DNA of 64,000 nt from Larix kaempferi (lineage: Eukaryota > Streptophyta > Pinopsida > Pinales > Pinaceae): positions 47,446,001 to 47,510,000 of the forward strand of contig BSBM01000486.1 of assembly GCA_027924585.1 (NCBI GenBank), in the 5' to 3' direction. The translations under genes and the position numbers were made by a program. Under the pieces are notes generated by a model. The model was given only the letters and a program-made list of their open reading frames with translations. It had not been told where the DNA came from and did no database searches. Below, one piece after another: positions 10,749 through 22,264 of the stretch (position 1 is the first letter of the stretch; the number at the start of each line of letters is the position of its first letter).

Positions 10749-13700
10749 TGTTATCACACAACTTGTAGTTGCCCCTAGAGTTATCCCATCCGGGACGGTA
10801 GAGGAGTTAGGCAACTAAAGAGGTGACCTAAGAGATGCCACGGTTCCCAATGCAATGTGGGAGTCACGTCAACCGAGGCACTCTTCGCTTTAAGTAAGGG
10901 TATGACCAGACCAAGGGGGAGACCCTAATACCCCAATCACAGTTGATTGGACCCAAACAAAGGTTTCAAGGGGTGAATAAATGATAAGTTACGGAAACCA
11001 ATGCAAGGCTAAGTGGACCTAATGTTTGAGGTATGGTTGAAGGTGGTATCATGGATAGTTAATGTTTCAATCTATGTATGGTTTAGGCCACTTGATGGGG
11101 TATGATTATTAAGTATAATACCATGTGTTTACACAAGTGGGTCTTGTTGCCTTGGGAAGTGTGAAATGGTTCTAGAAAGGCCCACAAGGTGAAGTTAAGT
11201 GTGAAGATGGTACTATAGGCTAGATCTAGGTTAGATCTACAAGTTAGAGTTGGTTCTAGGATTACCCATGTGCTAGATCCAGGGTTTGACACTAATCCCA
11301 AGAAGTGCGCCTTGCTTGGAGAAGGACTAGTGCCTTGTTGGATGGGCTAATGGGGTCAAGAAGAATGTCAAAGTGTAGATCGGGACACCTAGAAGCCAAG
11401 TCAAGTGGTTTGGATGAGATCCAATGGTTGGATCTTGCTAGATCTAGGTTTTTAGGTGATGACCAAAAGTGGACCACAATTCCTCAAAACAAGGAATGCA
11501 ATCCCCAAGGTAGATCGGGACAAAAGGACAGTCTAGACCTAGGTTTCAAGGGATGGGCGATCCAAATCCACAAAATTCTCCAACACCCACTTCCTAGAAG
11601 TGGTCCAACTCAAAATTCCCAAGGGGTGCGACTTTCTCAAGGAGAGGTAAAAAGTGGTTTTGGTGGACCAAACCAAGTCCAATGGCCACCAAAATGTAGA
11701 TCCGGGATGCTAGTACCCCGATCTATGCATGCTCAAAGTTTCAAATGAATCCAATGGGTAGATCTTAGTAGATCTAAGTTTTTAGTTACCAATGAAATCA
11801 AAAGGGGGTTTCAACCCCTCAAAACATGGAGAGATGTCCACAAGGTAGTTTTCACCAAAGTAAGGACATGGGTTTAGGTTATCAAGTGTCTAGATGCCAA
11901 ATCATGTGAGATCTCACCTACCCATGTGCTAGATCTAGCCCAACAAGCCTCTCTCAAGGAAGTGCGCTTTAGGTCAAGGAGAGCTTTTTATCTTAGAAAA
12001 TGGATCAATTCTTAGCCAATCACCACCAAACTATAGATCCAACTAGGGGTGGATGCTATAGAGGTGGGTTTTCAATATCTTTTCAAAATGAGGGCTAGAT
12101 CTAAGTAGATCTAAGAAATACCAAAAATTGGGGTTTTGATTTAATTAGGGTTTTATGACCAATGGAGATAGAATGGATGAAAGAGGCACATACCTTGTAG
12201 ATCTTACCTCAATTTGCTTATGGCCACCTTGCAAGTTGATAGCATTCTCCTATGTTTATATTCAAGAGTGAGATCCAAGTGCTCCAACCAAATCTCCCTT
12301 CTCCAAGATAGCCAAATCGTCCTCCTCCTACAAGACAAGATCAAAGAAACAAGTCAAGCAAGATGATTATGAAAATGGTAGAAAGATGTAATAGAAAGCA
12401 TCAACTATGTCACGAAGATACAATAATGATACTCCCTGTCACAAGATCAACCCAAGAGAGAATATGTGGATCCCTCCAACAATAACCCTCCAAAAGTCGC
12501 CCTCCTCTCTCCAATTCGACTTTCCTGTCAAAAGGTTAGCAAAAACACATAGATCCACAATGATACATAGAAGAGATACTTTATATTCAATATGCAAGAG
12601 AATCCACAAGCCAAGAGAGATGTGCTCCACAAAAAATCTTCTATTCCAATATTCCAGAGCTCCAAAGGTGAGCTTTACAATGGGGGGTCTCCTCCTTATA
12701 TAGGATAATAAAGACCAAAACCCTATACCACTCTACAATACTACATCAAATGAGTGGTTGAGATTATAAGATCTCATCATACAATCAATGGCTAGGATGA
12801 ATCCATAACATAATATCACATGGATCACTCAACATAACAATAGCGCCCTCACTAAATGGTACAATGAGGGTGACGTCATCCCACAAGAGGGGTATAAAGA
12901 ACAATAATCCACCTCATGATGACTAGGACAAGATAAAATAAGCACATGGTGGGGCTAGGAGGTATAAATCCTTGCTAGCTCACCCCAAGGCACAATAAAA
13001 TAATAAAATATGCCCAATATAATGATAATGACCAAAACTGTCCTCAGAATCCATGACAGTCGAGCAGTAAATGTCCTCCTGTGATCAATCTGGAGATGCC
13101 CACATGGTGAAAACTGACTGGAAGATAGGGAGGTCACCCTGGAAGACCTCTGTGAAAACCAAATGCCAAAACCTTGCCTCAATTGCCCAAATCGATTTCC
13201 TCAGTGACCACTTTATCCCATTTTTTAACTACCTCGGGAACTGTGAAAGTGCCAAAACTGCCTCCTAGGGTGCTAGCGCTGTCAATCTGAGCCCACCAGG
13301 ATCTCCGGGAGGGGGGATAAATGGTAATAACAAGTGGCTGGACCACCCCCTCCATCATCATCGCCCTAGGTGAACCGGCCTCTCGGGGCCCCTGCTGCTC
13401 AGGCTGGGAAATCAGCCCCAAATCTGGTCAACAAGTGTAAAACTGCATCAATCACTGTCAGAAGTGCCCGGAACTGAAAGATAGGTGTCTCAATGGATCC
13501 AGAAGACCCAAATCCACTAGGAATGAGTACTCATACACCCTGGGTTGCCCTAATGGGCCAGCTGTAGGGTCCACCATATATGGACAATGTATAATCTGCT
13601 GATCTGTAATGATAATAACCTGCTGAACTGGAACAAACATCATCTGTATCATATGTCCATCATATGATATCATCATCAAACATGTGGGACCATAAATCAT

Positions 13701-15187
13701 CATCAATAATCATCCATACATGGTCCACATCATCACGGATCCCAAGAATATATAACCAAGGATAAATCACATCAGTAGATTAAGACAATGTTTCTCTATT
13801 CATTCCCACAGCTAAGCTCAAAGTATAAATTCCATTCAGTGGCATTAATCAAGTTAGCATATTCCGTGGTTATATAAAATTACTTGCACCATAGTTCAAA
13901 TGACAAACTCACCCATTGGACATGGTCAAACTGCTAGTGAAGGATGAAGGCTAGGAGCAAGGTTGGGCCAAGGGTTTGACTTGTCTAACTTAACTCAAAA
14001 ATACTTTGGACTGGGAAAAGGGGGAAGCTACAAACTCTGTGCTGGACAAAAGAACACGGGGGATGGCTGTGCCTCACAAATGGATAAGTTGTTTAGAGAG
14101 TGTTTATTCAACTTAGGCATCATGTCTACATCAAGTTGATCCAGGTTCATTAGGATCATTCAATTTCATTTCCAGGGCCTTTTTGGCCTACATAACCCTT
14201 CGGATTTCAGATGTGCTGAGAAGCACAACTAGTTGCAGCTTGCATCCAGGGCATGTTTTTTCACATATTTATACAAGGTCAGCAATTGTTTAGATATAGC
14301 TTTTAAGAACCATTGCTTTTTGGACCTTTCTTATACTCTTTGAGGAGTATTTTTTTTAGCTTTTCACTGCTCTTGCCCTTTTTGTTTCCATGGGCGAATT
14401 TTTTAGTTTCCATAGGTAGAACATGAGCTTTCAGTTTTAGCCAACAACATCTCAAATGACTAGGGGGAGTTCGAGCCAAGGCCTACAATCCAACTCACCA
14501 AAGGCAAGTTCTGCCACCAACTCAGAGCCGAGACACTGAATAAACAGGGATGCGGTCCAAACACAGAGGTAGAAAAATAGGGAAGTCCTCAGTATCAGAA
14601 AGTCAAATGAGACCAGTCAGGGTTTAAAGTCACACAGGAAGGTCATGTATGGATGGAGACAAGTGGATATGGAGCCTACACTAGCAGACAACTGGTGTCG
14701 GGAAAGACCATGTCTATGTAAGGTGGAATACCAGTAAGTTTTGTTAAATGACCTAAAAGTGCAAGCAATTGTCCATTTTATGATTTACAGTTCATTTTAA
14801 AAAGTTTGCCACATCAGGAATAATATACCAATCACATGCTATGATCATGACTAAATCAACAAGATAATAATCCACAGTCAGTGAGAACATATCCATAGAT
14901 CATACAACATCATCATAATAATAATCATCATGTATCATCTGAAACACATCTGAAGTACATCTCTAGGCACTGAACTGAAACTGTAATGGGATAAGTGGTC
15001 ACATCAGTCATCAAATCTGAACTCTCAAGGCTCAGCCTTGACACAAGGTCATAAAATCTGAATAATGTACTGCTGTGATCATGAGTGATCCAAAATATAT
15101 AGCCATGCTCTGGAATAAAGGAAGCTCTGGAATGTGCTGATATCTGTTGTACAAGAATAGTAGCCCTGCTACTATGGTGTGATAACA
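10749..15187 (-). mobile_element. Complete LTR between array units 2 and 3
   Basis: 4439 bp, nearly identical to 3672-8110. It shares T at the site homologous to 187 and T at 14832 with the previous LTR, whereas both outer LTRs have C and G there. It carries A at 13302 where the others have C. TATA-like box at 12694-12704 (minus). No gene seen. Confidence 0.93.
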
Positions 15188-15740
15188 TCTGGCTCCAGCT
15201 GGGACAAGTGCTCTAAGGGAGAGAGCGCTTGAGAACCTCAGAATCTCTGGTCTCGAACTGCTCTGCATCAATCTTCAATCCAGCACTGCACCATCCTTCC
15301 TCTCAGCTTTTATCTTGCACCTGTTCCTGCTCTCACAAGCACTAGAATACCATCATGGAGCATGTATGGGACAAATATAAAATAAAACTGAAAAATAATC
15401 TAAAGCATAAACTGAAAATGCGTCAAAATATAAATTTAAACTAACATGGCATATATTATTATCATTTATCATTTTTATTTACTGTGCAGGAGGACAAGAG
15501 TACTTCTTTAATCAGGCAATCTCACTTGCACAGGCAGCCAACAATATAAATGCTAACTATAATTTCTTAAATGTATGTAGGAGAAAAGACAAGCTTAGGA
15601 AGGAGCAAGGCTCAACTCAGGAAGAAACAAGAAAAAGGGACAATACTCGGCACACAGAAAAAGAAAAATCACACAAATCCTACTGCTCAAGTGAGCTTAT
15701 TTGGTCCTACCTACCCTACTCTAACCATTCAGCACAAATG
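15188..15740 (-). other. 3' untranslated region of array unit 3
   Basis: Near-identical copy of 1034-1586. It reads CTCAGGAAGAAAC near 15622 where units 1 and 2 read CTCAGGCAGAAAC. No gene seen. Confidence 0.8.
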
Positions 15741-17486
15741 TTAGGTAAAATCATAAATCCAGTGCAGCCATTCATCAAATACATTAATGATTCTTCTTTG
15801 ATTTTTGTTGATAAAACAAGTCAAGATTGGATTAAAGATTAATGAAATTGAGAGCACAATCTTCCTGACTTGTTCAGAAATTGAAGAAGGATTTGAATGG
15901 AGCAAAATGAAATTATGCCAAAGAGAATATTGACTGAAGTAGACATCTTCCATCAAAGAACTGATAGGATCATAAAATAAATGCAAATGTATGTTTAAAA
16001 TTGATGGAGGGAAGATATATGGCGTTTGATTTAATAAACTACTTTCCTCATTCACTTTACTTGCATATTCAATACGGTTCTCCTTGGGACTGATGATCAA
16101 AAAACCAAGTGGGGACAAATCAAGGCTTGAGAGACGAAAAATCAAAACTAGATCCACTTGATGTTCAACAATGGAGAAAATATGAAATTGATCTTTAAAT
16201 ACCTTTTCTAGCCACCAAGAATGATTGATAATTTGACAACAAGCATCATGGTTCCAAAGTGACTGAAAAGGGAAATGAATTGATTTTTTTTCAAACATGT
16301 AATCATGCTTATACCTCCTATTGAAAATTTCCAAGACAAAAGATCGACTACAGCACCAACCCAAAGATGATTGAAAGAGTTGGGAAGGGAGGGTGGATTG
16401 CAAATATGAAAATTTTCCCAAATGGATAAACAAGTTTGGCCTTGGAATTTGACAAGAGGAAAGGCCTTTTAAAACACTATTCCTTGTTCTAGGAACGATT
16501 CCAAGATTTTTATGAAGTCTAATATTTATAATATGAGGACAAGATTGACCATAACTATCTAACTCTAAGTTATCTTGATTAAGGATGGAAAAATTTAAAG
16601 ACTTATTATAAGAAGTGGAACACAGATTAGAGCATCTAGTGTGATTCACTAATTCATCCTCATCTTGAGATTGACCTTCTATTGATTCATCATTAAAATT
16701 ATAAGAGGATAAGTGATCATTTTCATTTATAATATCTTGATTAAATGGACAATGATCACGAGAGATCACCACTAAAGGATCTTGGTCGATGCTTTCACTT
16801 TCTTCTTCTTCAATAAGGTGATAAGGAATTGAATGATCATTAAATATGGAATGATTAATGAGTTTCTCTGAGGGAGGAACTTCAATAGACTGACTGACTA
16901 AAAGCTCATCCTCAAAAATTTCCTCAGGATCAAGACTAGGGCTACTTAAAAAGAAATTTGAAAACTTATGATTTATACAATGATTATGGATTTGACTTTC
17001 AATCGACTCAAAAGTGGAAGACTTATCCTCAAAAGAAATTGAGCAGGAGGGGTCATCTTCGGATGTTGACAATTCACTTGATGTTTGATTATTAACAGAT
17101 TCAACAATAGGATCAAAAAGGGGAAGGTTTTGATTTGAAAAATATATATCATCGGATTCCTCTCCCCATTTTTCTAAGAAATTTCGCTCAAACATGTCAT
17201 ACCCAGAAATGCTATTGGGCTTCAAATCTAAGAACCAGATCTCAGCTCTTTCTTTGAAGGATGAAGCCAATAGTTTCATACACACATCCTCATGGGTTAT
17301 GGATAAATCTTTAATAATTTCCCTAAAAAGTTCAAGGTGTCTTTTAGCAGATACTTCATGACTTCCATCAAATTTAGACAACCTTTCACGGGCTTGATGA
17401 GGGATGTGATGAGGATACCCAACAATTTTTGAGAAGTCAAAAACTTTCCAACGACCAAAAGTCCTAGTAGCAGCCATGGATGGCAA
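15741..17486 (-). CDS. gag: Gag-like protein, array unit 3
   Basis: Third copy of the 581-aa gag-only ORF, with the same predicted protein as at 1587 and 8664. It is the copy nearest the right end of the array. The same reading applies: capsid-like N-terminal third, no zinc knuckle, no enzyme domains. Only the Gag-like N-terminus supports the name. Confidence 0.75.
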   Translation of the reverse strand: MPSMAATRTFGRWKVFDFSKIVGYPHHIPHQARERLSKFDGSHEVSAKRHLELFREIIKDLSITHEDVCMKLLASSFKERAEIWFLDLKPNSISGYDMFERNFLEKWGEESDDIYFSNQNLPLFDPIVESVNNQTSSELSTSEDDPSCSISFEDKSSTFESIESQIHNHCINHKFSNFFLSSPSLDPEEIFEDELLVSQSIEVPPSEKLINHSIFNDHSIPYHLIEEEESESIDQDPLVVISRDHCPFNQDIINENDHLSSYNFNDESIEGQSQDEDELVNHTRCSNLCSTSYNKSLNFSILNQDNLELDSYGQSCPHIINIRLHKNLGIVPRTRNSVLKGLSSCQIPRPNLFIHLGKFSYLQSTLPSQLFQSSLGWCCSRSFVLEIFNRRYKHDYMFEKKSIHFPFQSLWNHDACCQIINHSWWLEKVFKDQFHIFSIVEHQVDLVLIFRLSSLDLSPLGFLIISPKENRIEYASKVNEESSLLNQTPYIFPPSILNIHLHLFYDPISSLMEDVYFSQYSLWHNFILLHSNPSSISEQVRKIVLSISLIFNPILTCFINKNQRRIINVFDEWLHWIYDFT

Positions 17487-17825
17487 AATTTTTTTTTTTT
17501 TTTAATTTTAATTTTTAATTTTTTTTATTATTAAATCAAGAACCTAAATACCAAAAGATGCACCCCATGGGTTTTAGATAATGATAGGATCGATCACCAG
17601 TGGAGTCGCCAGGTAGATTTTAAAACTCTTCTACCAAGATGTATGTCGTTTAAAGTGCAGGGATAGAGTGAGACAAAACAGGTATGATGAACCAAGGTAG
17701 GCCTCTACCTCCCCGGCAACGGCGCCAAAAATGTTAATGTTGGCAAAGAGAACGGGAGTAGAGGTTTGAAAAATATATGTCGAACCAGGGTAGGCCTCTA
17801 CCGTCCCCGGCAGCGGCGCCAAAAA
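17487..17825 (-). promoter_or_regulatory. Leader with two tRNA-Asp primer binding sites, array unit 3
   Basis: PBS copies at 17804-17821 (LTR-proximal, one mismatch) and 17710-17727 (distal, perfect), with the same leader and A/T tract as units 1 and 2. Confidence 0.85.
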
Positions 17826-20800
17826 TGTTATCACACAACTTGTAGTTGCCCCTAGAGTTATCCCATCCGGGACGGTAGAGGAGTTAGGCAACTAAAGAGG
17901 TGACCTAAGAGATGCCACGGTTCCCAATGCAATGTGGGAGTCACGTCAACCGAGGCACTCTTCGCTTTAAGTAAGGGTATGACCAGACCAAGGGGGAGAC
18001 CCTAATACCCCAATCACAGTTGATTGGACCCAAACAAAGGTTTCAAGGGGTGAATAAATGATAAGTTACGGAAACCAATGCAAGGCTAAGTGGACCTAAT
18101 GTTTGAGGTATGGTTGAAGGTGGTATCATGGATAGTTAATGTTTCAATCTATGTATGGTTTAGGCCACTTGATGGGGTATGATTATTAAGTATAATACCA
18201 TGTGTTTACACAAGTGGGTCTTGTTGCCTTGGGAAGTGTGAAATGGTTCTAGAAAGGCCCACAAGGTGAAGTTAAGTGTGAAGATGGTACTATAGGCTAG
18301 ATCTAGGTTAGATCTACAAGTTAGAGTTGGTTCTAGGATTACCCATGTGCTAGATCCAGGGTTTGACACTAATCCCAAGAAGTGCGCCTTGCTTGGAGAA
18401 GGACTAGTGCCTTGTTGGATGGGCTAATGGGGTCAAGAAGAATGTCAAAGTGTAGATCGGGACACCTAGAAGCCAAGTCAAGTGGTTTGGATGAGATCCA
18501 ATGGTTGGATCTTGCTAGATCTAGGTTTTTAGGTGATGACCAAAAGTGGACCACAATTCCTCAAAACAAGGAATGCAATCCCCAAGGTAGATCGGGACAA
18601 AAGGACAGTCTAGACCTAGGTTTCAAGGGATGGGCGATCCAAATCCACAAAATTCTCCAACACCCACTTCCTAGAAGTGGTCCAACTCAAAATTCCCAAG
18701 GGGTGCGACTTTCTCAAGGAGAGGTAAAAAGTGGTTTTGGTGGACCAAACCAAGTCCAATGGCCACCAAAATGTAGATCCGGGATGCTAGTACCCCGATC
18801 TATGCATGCTCAAAGTTTCAAATGAATCCAATGGGTAGATCTTAGTAGATCTAAGTTTTTAGTTACCAATGAAATCAAAAGGGGGTTTCAACCCCTCAAA
18901 ACATGGAGAGATGTCCACAAGGTAGTTTTCACCAAAGTAAGGACATGGGTTTAGGTTATCAAGTGTCTAGATGCCAAATCATGTGAGATCTCACCTACCC
19001 ATGTGCTAGATCTAGCCCAACAAGCCTCTCTCAAGGAAGTGCGCTTTAGGTCAAGGAGAGCTTTTTATCTTAGAAAATGGATCAATTCTTAGCCAATCAC
19101 CACCAAACTATAGATCCAACTAGGGGTGGATGCTATAGAGGTGGGTTTTCAATATCTTTTCAAAATGAGGGCTAGATCTAAGTAGATCTAAGAAATACCA
19201 AAAATTGGGGTTTTGATTTAATTAGGGTTTTATGACCAATGGAGATAGAATGGATGAAAGAGGCACATACCTTGTAGATCTTACCTCAATTTGCTTATGG
19301 CCACCTTGCAAGTTGATAGCATTCTCCTATGTTTATATTCACGAGTGAGATCCAAGTGCTCCAACCAAATCTCCCTTCTCCAAGATAGCCAAATCGTCGT
19401 CCTCCTACAAGACAAGATCAAAGAAACAAGTCAAGCAAGATGATTATGAAAATGGTAGAAAGATGTAATAGAAAGCATCAACTATGTCACGAAGATACAA
19501 TAATGATACTCCCTGTCACAAGATCAACCCAAGAGAGAATATGTGGATCCCTCCAACAATAACCCTCCAAAAGTCGCCCTCCTCTCTCCAATTCGACTTT
19601 CCTGTCAAAAGGTTAGCAAAAACACATAGATCCACAATGATACATAGAAGAGATACTTTATATTCAATATGCAAGAGAATCCACAAGCCAAGAGAGATGT
19701 GCTCCACAAAAAATCTTCTATTCCAATATTCCAGAGCTCCAAAGGTGAGCTTTACAATGGGGGGTCTCCTCCTTATATAGGATAATAAAGACCAAAACCC
19801 TATACCACTCTACAATACTACATCAAATGAGTGGTTGAGATTATAAGATCTCATCATACAATCAATGGCTAGGATGAATCCATAACATAATATCACATGG
19901 ATCACTCAACATAACAATAGCGCCCTCACTAAATGGTACAATGAGGGTGACGTCATCCCACAAGAGGGGTATAAAGAACAATAATCCACCTCATGATGAC
20001 TAGGACAAGATAAAATAAGCACATGGTGGGGCTAGGAGGTATAAATCCTTGCTAGCTCACCCCAAGGCACAATAAAATAATAAAATATGCCCAATATAAT
20101 GATAATGACCAAAACTGTCCTCAGAATCCATGACAGTCGAGCAGTAAATGTCCTCCTGTGATCAATCTGGAGATGCCCACATGGTGAAAACTGACTGGAA
20201 GATAGGGAGGTCACCCTGGAAGACCTCTGTGAAAACCAAATGCCAAAACCTTGCCTCAATTGCCCAAATCGATTTCCTCAGTGACCACTTTATCCCATTT
20301 TTTAACTACCTCGGGAACTGTGAAAGTGCCAAAACTGCCTCCTAGGGTGCTAGCGCTGTCAATCTGAGCCCACCAGGCTCTCCGGGAGGGGGGATAAATG
20401 GTAATAACAAGTGGCTGGACCACCCCCTCCATCATCATCTCCCTAGGTGAACCGGCCTCTCGGGGCCCCTGCTGCTCAGGCTGGGAAATCAGCCCCAAAT
20501 CTGGTCAACAAGTGTAAAACTGCATCAATCACTGTCAGAAGTGCCCGGAACTGAAAGATAGGTGTCTCAATGGATCCAGAAGACCCAAATCCACTAGGAA
20601 TGAGTACTCATACACCCTGGGTTGCCCTAATGGGCCAGCTGTAGGGTCCACCATATATGGACAATGTATAATCTGCTGATCTGTAATGATAATAACCTGC
20701 TGAACTGGAACAAACATCATCTGTATCATATGTCCATCATATGATATCATCATCAAACATGTGGGACCATAAATCATCATCAATAATCATCCATACATGG

Positions 20801-22264
20801 TCCACATCATCACGGATCCCAAGAATATATAACCAAGGATAAATCACATCAGTAGATTAAGACAATGTTTCTCTATTCATTCCCACAGCTAAGCTCAAAG
20901 TATAAATTCCATTCAGTGGCATTAATCAAGTTAGCATATTCCGTGGTTATATAAAATTACTTGCACCATAGTTCAAATGACAAACTCACCCATTGGACAT
21001 GGTCAAACTGCTAGTGAAGGATGAAGGCTAGGAGCAAGGTTGGGCCAAGGGTTTGACTTGTCTAACTTAACTCAAAAATACTTTGGACTGGGAAAAGGGG
21101 GAAGCTACAAACTCTGTGCTGGACAAAAGAACACGGGGGATGGATGTGCCTCACAAATGGATAAGTTGTTTAGAGAGTGTTTATTCAACTTAGGCATCAT
21201 GTCTACATCAAGTTGATCCAGGTTCATTAGGATCATTCAATTTCATTTCCAGGGCCTTTTTGGCCTACATAACCCTTCGGATTTCAGATGTGCTGAGAAG
21301 CACAACTAGTTGCAGCTTGCATCCAGGGCATGTTTTTTCACATATTTATACAAGGTCAGCAATTGTTTAGATATAGCTTTTAAGAACCATTGCTTTTTGG
21401 ACCTTTCTTATACTCTTCGAGGAGTATTTTTTTTAGCTTTTCACTGCTCTTGCCCTTTTTGTTTCCATGGGAAAAATTTTTAGTTTCCATAGGTAGAACA
21501 TGAGCTTTCAGTTTTAGCCAACAACATCTCAAATGACTAGGGGGAGTTCGAGCCAAGGCCTACAATCCAACTCACCAAAGGCAAGTTCTGTCACCAACTC
21601 AGAGCCGAGACACTGAATAAACAGGGATGCGGTCCAAACACAGAGGTAGAAAAATAGGGAAGTCCTCAGTATCAGAAAGTCAAATGAGACCAATCAGGGT
21701 TTAAAGTCACACAGGAAGGTCATGTATGGATGGAGACAAGTGGATATGGAGCCTACACTAGCAGACAACTGGTGTCGGGAAAGACCATGTCTATGTAAGG
21801 TGGAATACCAGTAAGTTTTGTTAAATGACCTAAAAGTGCAAGCAATTGTCCATTTTATGATTTACAGTTCATTTTAAAAAGTTTGCCACATCAGGAATAA
21901 TATACCAAGCACATGCTATGATCATGACTAAATCAACAAGATAATAATCCACAGTCAGTGAGAACATATCCATAGATCATACAACATCATCATAATAATA
22001 ATCATCATGTATCATCTGAAACACATCTGAAGTACATCTCTAGGCACTGAACTGAAACTGTAATGGGATAAGTGGTCACATCAGTCATCAAATCTGAACT
22101 CTCAAGGCTCAGCCTTGACACAAGGTCATAAAATCTGAATAATGTACTGCTGTGATCATGAGTGATCCAAAATATATAGCCATGCTCTGGAATAAAGGAA
22201 GCTCTGGAATGTGCCGATATTTGTTGTACAAGAATAGTAGCCCTGCTACTATGGTGTGATAACA
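17826..22264 (-). mobile_element. Terminal LTR at right end of array
   Basis: 4439-bp LTR ending GTGATAACA at 22264. It has more private changes than the inner LTRs: around 19341, 19399, 20440, 21144, 21472, 21591, 21692 and 22221. It shares C at 21418 and G at 21909 with the left-edge LTR, not with the inner ones. TATA-like box at 19771-19781 (minus). Its end abuts pol sequence of element B, so this is probably the true outer LTR of the inserted multimer; the 5 bp beyond (TGGCC, 22265-22269) would be the right target-site copy. Confidence 0.9.

Larger units (their letters stand above)
1..22264 (-). repeat. Tandem array of LTR-retrotransposon units, 7077-bp period
   Basis: The sequence at 1 recurs at 7078, 14155 and 21232 with only scattered single-base differences, so the period is 7077 bp. 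Each period is one complete LTR (4439 bp) plus one internal region (2638 bp), all in minus orientation. The visible order is partial LTR, internal, LTR, internal, LTR, internal, LTR. Copies can be told apart, for example by C at 187 and 21418 against T at 7264, and by A at 13302 against C at 6225 and 20379. The right end is a clean LTR terminus at 22264 that abuts plus-strand pol sequence. The left end is outside the window. Such multimers are usually explained by unequal recombination between LTRs or by tandem reverse-transcription products. An assembly artefact is possible, but the distinguishing bases argue against a simple duplicated contig. Confidence 0.95.
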
